From the NCBI GenBank assembly GCA_963802415.1, contig CAWDIH010000001.1, positions 992,001 to 1,056,000 on the forward strand: 64,000 bases of DNA. Direction: 5' to 3'. Origin of the DNA: DATAES01 sp963802415. Its GTDB lineage: Bacteria > Actinomycetota > Acidimicrobiia > Acidimicrobiales > JACDCH01. Below the pieces are notes generated by a model. The model was given only the letters and a program-made list of their open reading frames with translations, did no database searches and was not told the DNA's origin. Each line of letters begins with the position of its first letter. The first letter of the stretch is position 1. Position numbers and translations under genes: made by a program. Below are positions 17,115 to 27,971 of this stretch, piece by piece.

Positions 17115-17163
17115 GAATGTTGGATGGAAGCGGGTGCTATAGCACCCGTTTCACCCCGCAGTT
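17115..17163. repeat. 49-bp palindromic element, family B, copy 2
   Basis: Starts GAATGTTGGATGG and ends CACCCCGCAGTT. The core is GAAGCGGGTGC-TA-TA-GCACCCGTTTC: relative to copy 1 the stem changes C to T and G to A as a compensated pair, and a second change leaves a G-U pair in RNA of the plus strand. It lies in the 121-bp gap between two minus-strand genes. Confidence 0.85.
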
Positions 17164-17173
17164 CGTCGGCGGT

Positions 17174-17984
17174 TCAGTATCGGAGCTCGGCCATCACGCC
17201 GTAGTGGTCGCTCGGCTGGCAGCCGTCGACGGCTTCGATAGCGACGACCTGGGAGCGCAACACATGTCCGGCTCCCTCGGACTTGGGCCAGCCGACGAAG
17301 ACGTAGTCGATTCGACGGTTCGGTTCGAGGTCCTCCCTGGCGAACGGGTTGTCGTTCGACCATGTGAACCCAGGTGCGTCTGCCCGCTCGATCGCCGCTT
17401 CCCACGAATCGTGGAACACGAGCTTCGGAACCGGCAGGCGCATCCGCCCCGTGAGCATCCGGATCTCGTCCGAATCCGGAACGGCGTTGAAGTCGCCGCA
17501 CAGCACCGGGGGATACGTCCGCAGGGGCGACTCGTGCACGAACGTGGCGATGGCCGCCACCTGGTCCTGACGGACGTGGCTCTGGTCGAACCGCCAGTTG
17601 AGATGCGTGGAGAAGACCTGCAGCATGCCGCGGGGCCCGTCGATGTCGGCACGGACGACGGTCCGCCGCTCGTCCGCATCCGGCGGAGCGGGCAGTTGTA
17701 GGGACTCATGGCTTGCGATCGGCCAGCCGCGACAGCACCGCATTGCCCATCAGGACGCCGCCCAGGTCCAGCCGGCTGGCGTACACGTGCTCGTAGCCCA
17801 GCCCCGCCGCCAGCTCGCCGGCCTGGTTCCGGTCGCCGTCTTGCCACACCTCCTGCAAGGCGATGACGTCGGCGTCGACGGCCGCAAGAGTCGCCGCGAT
17901 CGCGCCGAGCCGTTCTTCCCAGGGCCCGTACTGCCACCACAGGTTCCAGGTCATGACCCTCAGCCGGGTCTCGATCCGTGTCAT
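17174..17984 (-). CDS. Endonuclease/exonuclease/phosphatase family protein, frameshifted
   Basis: Metal-dependent phosphodiesterase/phosphatase of the EEP fold. From ATG 17984 (MTRIETRLRVMTWNLWWQYG) it reads to GNAVLSR, then shifts at about 17727; removing one G from TCGCGGCTGG gives SRWPIASHESLQLP. Visible catalytic motifs are MTWNLWW (Asn), IALQEVW (metal Glu), STHLNW (His), CGDFNAVPDS (Asp/Asn), RIDYVFVG and the final SDHYGVMAE (Asp-His). Restored length about 269 residues. No signal peptide is evident. Substrate could be a nucleic acid, a phosphoinositide or a small phosphodiester. Confidence 0.88.
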
Positions 17985-18042
17985 TCGACCCTCCCTTCGC
18001 ACCCGGTAGCATGGTCCGTTCCCCGGACAAGGACCGCGGAGC

Positions 18043-20158
18043 TTGGCCCTCCATCCCGATCTCGAAGCCGAGCAGGCGTACCTCGACTACGCCTACGAGT
18101 GTCTCGAAGCCGCCCGGCGCCGGGCGGCGAGTCTCGGTTCCATGGTCGAGGTCGGCCACGGCGGCACCGAGCAGGCCCGCTTCGAGCGCGACGTGATCTG
18201 GGACACCATCGTCAACCGCCTGCGCGAGCTCGAGCTCGGCGACGCCAGCCTCGTGTTCGGCCGCATCGATCGAGCGCCGAACAACGGTGATGCGGGAGAG
18301 ACCTTCTACATCGGGCGCCTGGCCGTGTCGGACGAGGGCCAGGAGCCGGTGGTCGTGGACTGGCGGGCGCCGGTCGCCGAGCCCTTCTACCGCGGCAACC
18401 GGGCGCGCGCCGATGGGCCTTGCTCGGCGACGGCACTTCGCCACCAAGGGTCGCAGGCTGCTCGGGATCGAGGACGAGTTGTTCGGTGACGCCTTGCGGG
18501 TCGACGGCGACGGCGACGGCAATGGTCAGGGAACCGAGATCGCGGGGCGCGGCGTGCTGCTCGGCGCGATCGAGTCGGCTCGTACCGGACACCTCACCGA
18601 CATCGTCGCCACCATCCAGGGCGAGCAGGACGAGATCATCAGGTCCGAGCTCGCGGGCGTGCTCGTCGTCCAGGGTGGGCCCGGCACCGGCAAGACCGTC
18701 GTGGCCTTGCACCGTGCCGCCTATCTCCTCTACACGCACCGGTTCCCGCTCGAAGGTCAGGGCGTGCTCGTCGTCGGCCCCAACCGGCTCTTCCTCGGCT
18801 ACATCGAGCAGGTGCTTCCTTCGCTCGGCGAGGCAGGCGTCGAGCTCGTGGTGCCCGCGGACCTGTTGACCGATCCCGTCAGTGCGCGGGGTGCAGACGT
18901 ACCGACGACCGGGCGCATCAAGGGCGACCTGCGTATGGCCAAGGTGCTGGCGAAGGCGGTGAGGGATCGCCGGCGTCCATTGCGTGATGACTTGCGGGTC
19001 GGCTTCGGTGTCGAGTCCTTGCGCCTGACGACGAACCAGAGCGCGACGATCATTTCGGATGCGCGGCGGCGCGCGCGCGCACACAACGCGGGTCGGCGGT
19101 TCGTCGAGCAGGGTGTGTTCGACGCGCTTGCGCGCTCGAGCCGTCGCGACGACATCACGGCAGCGGAAGTGCGCGACCGCGTCCGCCGCACCGACGACGT
19201 GCGTACCGCGCTCGATTGGATGTGGCCCGTGCTGACGCCCGCGCAGCTGTTGCACGACCTTTTCGGCTCGAGGGCGTTGCTGCGATCCGCCACGGGCAAC
19301 GACTTGAGCGACGCCGAGCGTGATGCCTTGTACCGAGAGCGCTCCGAGTCGATCGACGACCTCGTCTTCACGAACGACGATGTTCCCTTGCTCGACGAAG
19401 CGCGCGCGTTGCTCGGCCCTCGGCCACGGCGACGCCGAGGCTCCGCGGAGGACGACGAGGTCCGCACCTACGGCCACATCGTCGTCGACGAGGCGCAAGA
19501 CCTCTCGCCGATGCAGCTGCGGATGCTCGGACGTCGATCGCTCAACGGCTCGATGACCGTCGTCGGTGACATCGCACAGGCGACCGGCGCGTGGGCCCAT
19601 GCGGACTGGGACGAGATCGTCGCCCAACTTCCCGATCGGAAGCCGGCGCGGCGCGCCGAGCTCACGATCGGCTACCGCATCCCGGCGCCGAACATGGAAC
19701 TGGCGGCGCGCGTGCTGCAAGTAGCGGCGCCCGACCTCGCGCCCCCGCGATCGATCCGTGAGGACGGCTCGCCGCCGCGCTTCGTGACGGTGTCAGCAGC
19801 GGATGATCTCGGCGCCGCGGTCGCCGATGTCGCAGTCGAGGAACTCGAAGCGGTCGGCACCGGCAACCTGGGGGTGATCGTGCCGTCGTCCATGGTCGAG
19901 GTCGTGACGGGCGGGCTCGAACACGCCGGCGTCGTGTTCGGCAGCGCGACGCGGCACGGTCTCGACGAGCGCATCACGGTGGTGCCGATCGGTTTGGCGA
20001 AGGGACTCGAGCTCGACGCCAGCGTCGTCGTCGAGCCGGCGGCGATCGTGGAACAGGAGGCGCAGGGCTTGCGCGCCCTCTACGTGGCGCTCACCCGCGC
20101 CACGAAGCGCCTCACCGTCGTCCACGCGCGAGCGCTCCCGGGCTACCTGTTGGACTAG
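18043..20158 (+). CDS. HelD-like UvrD/Rep superfamily ATPase, frameshifted
   Basis: Superfamily-1 ATPase resembling HelD/HelR, which binds RNA polymerase and clears stalled complexes. Starts TTG 18043 (LHPDLEAEQAYLDYAYECLEAARRR, a coiled-coil-like N-terminus). At about 18394 the frame changes; removing one G from CCGCGGCA gives FYRATGRAPMGLARRRHFATKGRR. Walker A is VQGGPGTGKTVVALHRA, Walker B HIVVDEAQDLSPMQL, motif III VGDIAQATGAW and motif VI YVALTRATKRL. Restored length about 704 residues, right for actinobacterial HelD. In related bacteria HelD proteins give rifamycin tolerance; that activity here is inference. Confidence 0.87.
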
Positions 20159-20233
20159 CGGGCGCAGAACGGCCCGAGCCGCCTGCGTCCTGGCGTCGAC
20201 CACCAGGTATAACCCGCACCGGAGCCGCGTGAG

Positions 20234-20629
20234 CTACCCGCGCACCCCGACCCGACGCAACGAGGCCTTTGGGTAGACGGCCGCGTAGTACGTCGTGACC
20301 ACGCCATCTCGAATGTGACGGTGATCGAACTTGACCCCCACCCCCTCGGGGTCGAAGTCCCCGGCCAACTGCTGGGCCAGTGCCTCACGGATGGCCGCCA
20401 GCGCGGCATCCCTCACCTCATCCGAGTGGCCCTTGACGTACTTCCGGCTTACCGCCGCGTGCCAGACGTCGAACTCGGTCCACACCCTGATTTCCAATGG
20501 GTTGTAGTAGCGGTAGACGCGCCGGCGGTAGTCGTAGACGCCGACGACGGCCAACGCGACTGCAGAGAGAAGCACAATCGCGCATCCCCGCTTTCCTCCG
20601 GCATCCACCCGATGGACAGTAGGGCTCAC
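20234..20629 (-). CDS. Hypothetical membrane-anchored protein
   Basis: 131 residues from a GTG at 20629. One hydrophobic segment, CAIVLLSAVALAVVGVYDY (about residues 15-33), is followed by a Tyr/Arg-rich stretch (YRRRVYRYYNPLEIRV) and a soluble domain of about 90 residues with no motif I recognise. Topology would place the C-terminus outside. Coding status rests on the intact frame and membrane segment only; it sits in a gap between HelD (plus) and the DtxR-type regulator (minus), 12 bases downstream of the latter. Confidence 0.5.
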   Translation of the reverse strand: MSPTVHRVDAGGKRGCAIVLLSAVALAVVGVYDYRRRVYRYYNPLEIRVWTEFDVWHAAVSRKYVKGHSDEVRDAALAAIREALAQQLAGDFDPEGVGVKFDHRHIRDGVVTTYYAAVYPKASLRRVGVRG

Positions 20630-20641
20630 CCAGAGGCGCGG

Positions 20642-21310
20642 TCAGGTCGTCACGAGGATGCGGGTGCTGGCGAAGGCGCCGATGCCCACGGCGCGGCCCC
20701 CGATCTCGACGGTCGTCGTCCCGTCTGGGGACGTCGCCGTGATCGTGCCGTGGCGACCGGGCAGTACGGCCGCGTCCTCGAGGAATTCGAGAATGCCCGG
20801 GGCGAACTCCAGCTCCTCCGGGATGCGCGACACGGTGAAGTCGTGGCCGACGCGGACGTCCGCCAATGGCACTGCGTCAGGCGGGGCGTAGCCCGTCCCG
20901 GGGATCGGGTTGCCGTGCGGGCACGTGGTCGGGTTGTCGAGCACCCGCGAGATGGCGGCGTCGACGCGGTCGGAGATCACGTGCTCCCACTTCCCCGCCT
21001 CCTTGTGGGCCTCTGCCCACGACAGCCCCAGGATGTCGGTGAGGAAGCGCTCCGCCAGGCGGTGACGACGCACGACCCGTTCCGCGAGCCGCATGCCGGC
21101 AGGCGTCAGTCCGATGGAGCTGCCGGACAGCTCGACCAGCTCTGCCGCCTCCATTCGCTTGATCATCTCGGACACGGCCGGACGCGAGACACCCAGCCGT
21201 TCCGCGATGCGCGCCTGGATGACGTTGACGTCGTCCTCACGAAGTTCGAAGACCGCTTCGCAGTACTCCTCGAAGGCAGGATGCCACTCGGGCGACTGGT
21301 ACTCGGTCAC
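20642..21310 (-). CDS. DtxR/MntR-family metal-dependent transcription regulator
   Basis: Metal-sensing repressor of about 222 residues. I start at GTG 21310 (VTEYQSPEWHPAFEEY); earlier in-frame codons overlap the divergent helicase promoter. The winged helix is at about residues 22-60 (IQARIAERLGVSRPAVSEMIKRME), followed by the metal-binding dimerisation domain (RRHRLAERFLTDILGLSWAEAHKEAGKWEH with its His/Glu ligands, and NPTTCPHGNPIP) and a C-terminal FeoA/SH3-like domain. Whether iron or manganese is sensed cannot be decided. Divergent from lhr across 40 bases. Confidence 0.92.
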   Translation of the reverse strand: MTEYQSPEWHPAFEEYCEAVFELREDDVNVIQARIAERLGVSRPAVSEMIKRMEAAELVELSGSSIGLTPAGMRLAERVVRRHRLAERFLTDILGLSWAEAHKEAGKWEHVISDRVDAAISRVLDNPTTCPHGNPIPGTGYAPPDAVPLADVRVGHDFTVSRIPEELEFAPGILEFLEDAAVLPGRHGTITATSPDGTTTVEIGGRAVGIGAFASTRILVTT

Positions 21311-21350
21311 GGCGGGCAGTTTAGGAGTCTCATTGTCATACCCCCCCTTT

Positions 21351-24300
21351 ATGGTTTTCACCGTGAGGGGTGCGGAGTTCCCGTCCGAGTTCTCGTTCTC
21401 GTCGCCGGTGCAGGCCTGGTTCGAAACGACCTTCCCAGCGCCGACGGAGGCACAGCAGCGGGGATGGCCGGCGATCGCGGCGGGCGACCACGCACTCGTG
21501 CTCGCGCCCACGGGCTCGGGCAAGACCCTCGCCGCGTTCCTGTGGGGCATCGACCGGTTGATGAGCGAGTCACCTCCAGGGAGGGAGCAGCGCACGCGCC
21601 TGCTCTACGTCTCGCCCTTGCGGGCGCTGGCGGTGGACGTCGAGAAGAACCTCCGCGCGCCGTTGGCCGGCATCCGGCTGGCGGCGGAACGGCTCGGCAT
21701 CGAGGTCCACGAGCCCACCGTCGGGATGCGCACCGGCGACACGAGTGCGGACGAACGGCGGCGTCTCGTCCGAACTCCGGCAGACATCCTCATCACGACA
21801 CCCGAGTCGCTGTACCTCATGCTGACATCGCAGGCGCGCGAGACCTTGCGGAACGTCGAGGCGGTCATCGTCGACGAGATCCACTCCGTCGCCGCCACCA
21901 AGCGGGGTGCCCACCTCGCGTTGACGCTCGAACGCCTCGACGCACTGTGCGACCGAGCGCCACAACGCATCGGCTTGTCCGCGACGCAACGTCCCCTGGA
22001 CGAGATCGCACGTTTCCTCGGGGGACGCGACAACAACGGACATCCGCGCGACGTCACTATCGTCGACGCCGGCGTGCGCAAGCCGCTCGAGGTCGAGGTG
22101 ATCGTCCCCGTCGACGACATGAGCGCCCTCGGCGAGGTCATCGACGAGCCGGTCTCGGGGCCCGCAGCAGCCGGACCGATGCGACGCAGCATCTGGCCGT
22201 CGATGCATCCACGGCTGCTCGAGCTCGTCGAGTCGCATCGGTCCACGTTGATCTTCGTGAACGCCCGCCGGCTGGCCGAGCGGTTGGCCACTCGCCTCAA
22301 CGAACTGGCCGCCGAACGCGACAACCCGACGAACACGGCTGCCGAGCAGGTCGGCGCGCCGCCGGCCGATCTCGAGCTGGTCAAGGCCCACCACGGCTCG
22401 CTGTCGCGGGAGCGACGGCTGCAACTGGAAGACGAGCTCAAGTCCGGTCGTCTGCGGGGGCTCGTGTGCACGTCCACGCTCGAGCTCGGGATCGACATGG
22501 GAGCGGTCGACCTCGTCGTCCAGGTCGAATCGCCCCGATCCGTCGCGGCAGGACTGCAGCGCATCGGTCGCGCCGGCCACCAGGTCGGTGAGCCCAGCAC
22601 TGGCAAGCTCTTCCCGAAGCACCGCGCCGACCTCGTCGAGGCGTCGGTCGTGGTTCGCCGCATGCAGGACGGCCTGATCGAGCACACGCGCTACCCGCGC
22701 AATCCGCTCGACGTCCTCGCACAGCAGATCGTCGCCATGTGCGCACTCGACGAATGGAAGGTTGACGAGCTCGCCGCGCTCGTGCGCCGTGCCGCCAACT
22801 TCACCGAGCTGTCCGACGAGGTCTTCGCCTCGGTGCTCGACCTCCTTGCCGGTCGTTACCCGAGCGACGAGTTCGCCGAGTTGCGTCCTCGCGTCGTGTG
22901 GGATCGCGTGAACGGCATCGTGCGCGGGCGGGCCGGAGCCCAAAGATTGGCCGTCACGAGCGGCGGCACGATCCCCGACCGCGGCCTGTTCGGTGTCTTC
23001 CTTCCCGACGGCACGCGTGTCGGCGAGCTCGACGAAGAGATGGTGTACGAGTCGCGCCCCGGCGAGACGTTCCTGTTAGGCGCGTCCACATGGCGCATCG
23101 AGGACATCACGTTCGAGCGGGTCGTCGTCACCCCGGCCCCCGGCCTGCCGGGAAAGATGCCGTTCTGGCACGGCGACGGCCCCGGCCGGCCGCTCGAACT
23201 CGGGCGGGCAGTCGGCTCCTTCGTGCGCGACGTCCGCTCGTGGGGTGATGGCGGGGCAGAACGGCTGCGCCAGGGCTACGGCCTCGACGAGCTGGCGGCC
23301 GGCAACCTGGTGCAGTACCTGGACGACCAGGCCGAAGCCACGGGCGTGGTTCCCGACGATCGGACGATCGTCGTCGAGCGATTCCGCGACGAGATCGGCG
23401 ACTGGCGCGTCTGCGTGCTGTCGCCCTTCGGCGCGCAGGTGCATGCGCCATGGGCGATGGCGTTGCAGGCGCGGCTGTCAGACCGGTGGGGAATCGATGT
23501 CGAGTTGATGTGGAGCGACGACGGCATCGTGCTTCGCTTACCCGAGGCGATCGACCAAGTGCCGGTGGACGACCTGCTGATCGATCCCGACGACATCGAC
23601 GAGCTCGTGATCTCGCAACTGCCGAACTCGGCGCTGTTCGCGTCGCGCTTCCGAGAGTGCGCGGCGCGTGCCCTGTTGCTGCCGCGGCGACGGCCCGATC
23701 GGCGCACGCCGCTCTGGCAGCAACGCCAGAAGGCCGCCGACCTGTTGACGGTCGCGGCGCGACACCCGACGTTCCCGATCCTGCTCGAGACCACCCGTGA
23801 GTGCGTCAACGACGTGTTCGACCTGCCGGCGTTGCGTGAGGTGCTGACCGAGTTGCGGTCACGGGCGATCCGCGTCGTTCCGGTCGACACGCCGAGGGCG
23901 TCGCCGTTCGCACAGTCGCTGTTGTTCTCGTGGATCTCCGTCTACATGTACGAAGGCGACACGCCGCTCGCCGAACGGCGCGCGGCCGCGCTCGCGCTCG
24001 ACCGCGATCTCCTGCGCGACCTGCTCGGCGCGGAGGAACTGCGCGAGCTCCTCGATCCGGGCGTGCTTGCCGACCTCGAGCTCGAGCTGCAACATCTCGT
24101 CGACGGGCGACGAGCGCGAGACGCTGACGAGCTGCACGACCTGCTGCGCCTCCTCGGACCGCTGACCCTGACCGAGCTCGACGCGCGCGCAACCGGGAAT
24201 CCGACCGCGTGGCTGGATCTTCTCGTGCAGCAGCGAAGGGCGATCGCCGTGACGGTCGCCGGCGAGACACGGTTCGCGGCAGCTGAGGACGCGGCGAGAC

Positions 24301-25878
24301 TCCGCGATGCGCTCGGGGTGGCACTGCCGGTCGGTCTTCCCGCCGCGTTCACCGATCCGGTGGACGATCCCATGCGCGATCTCGTCGCCCGCTATCGCGC
24401 GCACGCACGGGCCATTTCTCACCGCGCAGGTCGCGAGGCACCTCGGCATCGTCGGTCCGAGGGCGGTTCCTTCACTCGAGGCGCTCGAGCGCGAAGGACG
24501 CATCGTCCGCGGCGAGTTCCGCCCCGACGGCGTCGAACGCGAGTGGTGCGACGACGACGTGTTGCGTCAGCTGCGGCGGCGATCGCTTGCCGCGCTGCGC
24601 AAGGAGGTCGAGCCGGTGGACGCGGGCGCGCTCGCTCGCTTTCTGCCGGCTTGGCAATCGGTCGGTTCGAAGCGGCGGGGCGTCGACGGCGTTGTCGACG
24701 TGCTCGGGATGTTGTCGGGCGCGGCGATCGCCGCGTCGGTGCTTGAAACCGATTTGTTGCCTGCTCGGATCGCGGAGTACCGCGCTGCCGATCTCGACGT
24801 GTTGAGTACGTCGGGCGACGTGGTGTGGGTCGGTGCAGGAGGGCTCGGCGCAAGCGACGGGCGCATCCGGCTCGTCTTCCGCGACCAAGCGCCGATGCTC
24901 GTGCCACCGCCGGCCGAGATCGAGGCTTCGCCCACACACCAGACTCTGCTGGACCATCTCGACGACAGGGGCGCGTCGTTCTGGCCCGAGCTGTTGCAGG
25001 CGGTCGCCGCGGCGGGTCTTCGGTACGAGGAAGGCGATGTCCTCGCGGCCTTGTGGGACCTTGTGTGGGCGGGCCACGTCACGAACGACTCGCTGGCGCC
25101 AGTGCGGGCGATGGTCGGAGGTCGGTCCGCCCGACGAGCGCCTCCATCGCCGCGAGCTCGGCCGCGACCCGGCCGGCTGTCGCGGCTCGGCCCACCCGCA
25201 GCAGCGGGACGATGGTCGCTCGTCGCGCCGCTGCTCGAGCCCGCCCCGTCGCCCACCGAGGCATCGCACGCGCGCGCCATGCAACTGCTCGAGCGGTACG
25301 GCGTCCTCACCCGTGAGGCGGCACTGGCCGAGGGCATCGAAGGCGGGTTCGCCGGTGTCTATCCGGTCTTGAAGGCGCTCGAGGAGCGAGGGGCGGTGCG
25401 TCGCGGGTACTTCGTCGCGGGACTCGGTGCTGCGCAGTTCGCGCTGCCGGGCGCAGTCGACCGCCTTCGCTCGTTCCGCGATCCACCGCCGGACGGCGGC
25501 GCTACGCCCGCGACAGTCGTCCTCGCCGCCACCGACCCCGCGCAACCGTATGGCGCGTCACTGCCGTGGCCCGAGCACAGCGAGGGGGGACGTCCAGCTC
25601 GCACCGCCGGCGCGCACGTCGTGCTCGTCGACGGCGCGCTGGCCGCCCACCTCGAACGGGGTGGTCACAGCCTGGTCACGTTCGGCGTCGAAGGGTGGGC
25701 GCCCGCGCTGCTGGAGCTGGTGGACGGTGGCCGGTACCGGTCGCTCGAAATCCGCAAGGTCGACGGCGTACCGGTCCGTGACGGAAGCGTGCAACCGATC
25801 GCCGCCGAGCTGCGGGCGGCGGGCTTTGTCGAGGGCTATCGGGGCCTCGTCTACAGAGGTCGCCGAGAGCGCCGATAG
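21351..25878 (+). CDS. lhr: ATP-dependent helicase Lhr, frameshifted
   Basis: Large superfamily-2 DNA helicase, about 1500 residues when restored, the usual Lhr length. Start ATG 21351 (MVFTVRGAEFPSEF). Motifs: Walker A LAPTGSGKTLAAFLWG, DEIH box VDEIHSVAATKRGAHL, motif III GLSATQRP, motif VI GLQRIGRAGHQVG; then the WH/beta-barrel Lhr core and C-terminal crosslink-type domain. The frame shifts at about 24394; deleting one base near CTATCGCGC gives the expected RYARTHGPFLTAQVARHLG. It is followed within 9 bases by nei, the same pairing as Rv3296-Rv3297 in Mycobacterium tuberculosis, indicating a DNA-repair role. Confidence 0.93.
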
Positions 25879-25887
25879 CGTCCGACC

Positions 25888-26697
25888 GTGCCCGAGGGCG
25901 ACACGATCCACCGCACCGCCAACCGGCTGCGTCCAGCGCTCGCCGGCCGGCGTCTGGTGCGGCTCACGCTGCACCACGCCAGTGGCGGAGGGCGGCGGCC
26001 CCAGGCGGGTGAACGGATCGAGGCCGTCGAGCCTGTGGGCAAGCACCTGCTCATCCGCTTCGAGCGAGGCACCACCTTGCGCACGCACATGCGCATGACC
26101 GGTTCCTGGCACCTCTACCGAGCGGGTGAGCGCTGGCGCAAGCGCCCGGAACTCGCCCGCGCTGTCGTCGAGGTCGACGGATGGACCGCAGTGTGCTTCG
26201 CCGCGCCGGTCGTCGAGCTCACGGACGGGAGCGCCGCGGCGGCACGGATCTCGCATCTCGGTCCGGACCTGACCCGCGGTGACATCACCGACGAAGACAT
26301 CCACGCCGCGGCCACACGGATGGGGACGCTCCTCGATCCTCGCGAAGAGATCGCCGACGTCATTCTCGATCAACGCATCGCGTGCGGAGTCGGCAACGTG
26401 TACAAGAGCGAGTCGCTGTACGCGTGCGGCGTGAACCCGTTCACGTCCGTGGGCACCATCGAGGTCGAAACCCGGCGCCGTCTTCTCGCCACCGCGTCGC
26501 GGCTCCTGCGCCTCAACACGAACGGGGGCGGTCCGCGCGCCACGGTCCGCGAAGGCCTCGCCGTGTATGGCCGCGCCCGCCAGCCATGTCACCGCTGCGG
26601 CACGCTCGTCGAGGCGCGACGTCAAGGCATGCAAGCGCGCACGACGTACTGGTGCCCAAGCTGTCAACCGCACGCCAGTGCCGGACCGCGCCCGTGA
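25888..26697 (+). CDS. nei: Endonuclease VIII-type DNA glycosylase (Fpg/Nei family)
   Basis: Bifunctional DNA glycosylase/AP lyase that removes oxidised bases. 269 residues beginning with MPEGDTIHR: after Met removal Pro1 and Glu2 are the catalytic pair, and PEGDTI marks the Nei rather than Fpg branch. The helix-two-turn-helix region is ILDQRIACGVGNVYKSESLY and the C-terminal zinc finger is CHRCGTLVEAR...TTYWCPSC with four Cys. It follows lhr by 9 bases and overlaps ndh by 4 (GTGA). Confidence 0.95.
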   Translation: MPEGDTIHRTANRLRPALAGRRLVRLTLHHASGGGRRPQAGERIEAVEPVGKHLLIRFERGTTLRTHMRMTGSWHLYRAGERWRKRPELARAVVEVDGWTAVCFAAPVVELTDGSAAAARISHLGPDLTRGDITDEDIHAAATRMGTLLDPREEIADVILDQRIACGVGNVYKSESLYACGVNPFTSVGTIEVETRRRLLATASRLLRLNTNGGGPRATVREGLAVYGRARQPCHRCGTLVEARRQGMQARTTYWCPSCQPHASAGPRP

Positions 26698-27971
26698 GCG
26701 AGCGAGACCATGCGATCGTCGTGGGCGCCGGGTTCGCTGGGCTGGCGGCGACCAAGCGACTGGCCAAGGCCGGTGTCGATGTGACGATCGTCGATCGCCA
26801 CAACTTCCACACCTTTCAGCCGCTGCTGTACGAAGTTGCAACCGCGGGACTCAACGCGGCCGACGTCGCATACGCCGTGCGAGGCATCTTCCAGCGTCAT
26901 CCCGACGTCACGTTCCGGAACGCGACCGTCACGGGCGTGGACTGGACGAAGCGCACACTCGACCTGGGCGATGGCGCAGAGGAGCCGCTCGAGTTCGACA
27001 ATCTCATCGTGGCCGCCGGCTCGACCACGGCGTTCTTCGGGATCCCGGGGGCAGCAGAGTACGCGTTTCCTCTCTACGCGCTCGTCGACGCGATCAGGCT
27101 GCGCAATCACATCCTCGAACGGTTCGAGGCCGCCGATGCCGATCCCTCGTTGATCGACGACGGCGCGCTGACGTTCGTGGTCGTCGGCGGCGGCGCGACG
27201 GGCGTCGAGGTCTCGGGTGCGATGTCGGAGCTGTTCGCGATGGTGATGCGCAAGGACTTCCGCTCGCTCGAGGTCGGCAAGGCGCGCGTGATCCTGCTGG
27301 AGATGGCTGATGTCCTGCTGCAGCCGTTCTCCCGCGAATCACAGCGGCATGCGCGTGAACGGCTCGAAGACATGGGCGTCGATGTCCGTACGGACGAGGC
27401 AGTCACGCGCGTCACGCCGACACGCGTGGTGCTGGCTTCAGGCGAGGAGCTCGCGGCGCACACACTCGTGTGGGCGGCAGGTGTGCAGGCGAGCCCGCTG
27501 GCCGCCACGCTCGGCGTGCCGACCGGACGCGGCGGCCGCATCGAAGTTGGCCGCGACCTGCGCATCGAAGGCCATCCGGAAGCCTTCGCCGTTGGTGACG
27601 TCGCTGCCATCCCAGACGGCCACGACGGCATCCTGCCCGCGCTCGCACCGGTCGCCATACAGTCGGGTCGCCACGCGGCCAACGAGATCATCCGCGCCAA
27701 GTACGGAGGTCGCCCTCGGCCGTTCCGCTACCGCGACAAGGGGACCATGGCCACGATCGGCCGTCGAGCTGCGGTCGCCGAGTTGCCGCTGCGCATCCGT
27801 CTGCACGGGACACCGGCATGGCTGGCGTGGCTGGGCCTGCACCTCATCACGCTCGTCGGGTTCCGCAACCGGCTGTCCGTCTTCCTCAACTGGGCCTGGA
27901 ACTACGTGACCTGGGACCGCGGTCCCCGTCTCATCCTGCGGCCTGACCGCGACCCGGGAGCAACGCCCTGA
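26694..27971 (+). CDS. ndh: Type II NADH dehydrogenase (NDH-2)
   Basis: Membrane-peripheral flavoprotein passing electrons from NADH to the quinone pool without proton pumping. 425 residues from the GTG at 26694, overlapping the nei stop. The FAD motif AIVVGAGFAGLAATKRLAKAG is at residues about 7-27, the NADH motif TFVVVGGGATGVEVSGAMSE near 160-180, and the second FAD motif FAVGDVAAIPDG near 300. The C-terminal amphipathic region includes WLAWLGLHLITLVGFRNRL. It is convergent with ligB, overlapping its 3' end by 41 bases. Confidence 0.94.
   Translation: MSERDHAIVVGAGFAGLAATKRLAKAGVDVTIVDRHNFHTFQPLLYEVATAGLNAADVAYAVRGIFQRHPDVTFRNATVTGVDWTKRTLDLGDGAEEPLEFDNLIVAAGSTTAFFGIPGAAEYAFPLYALVDAIRLRNHILERFEAADADPSLIDDGALTFVVVGGGATGVEVSGAMSELFAMVMRKDFRSLEVGKARVILLEMADVLLQPFSRESQRHARERLEDMGVDVRTDEAVTRVTPTRVVLASGEELAAHTLVWAAGVQASPLAATLGVPTGRGGRIEVGRDLRIEGHPEAFAVGDVAAIPDGHDGILPALAPVAIQSGRHAANEIIRAKYGGRPRPFRYRDKGTMATIGRRAAVAELPLRIRLHGTPAWLAWLGLHLITLVGFRNRLSVFLNWAWNYVTWDRGPRLILRPDRDPGATP

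Noticed and set aside
17708..18002. Short stand-alone 98-residue phosphatase-like gene
   Set aside because: It ends in the middle of the EEP fold and the rest follows in the next frame after a CGCGG site, so it is one frameshifted gene.
22438..22746. Many long antisense open frames opposite lhr, ligB and others
   Set aside because: They mirror high-GC third-position bias, show Arg/Ser/Pro-rich composition and no family motifs.
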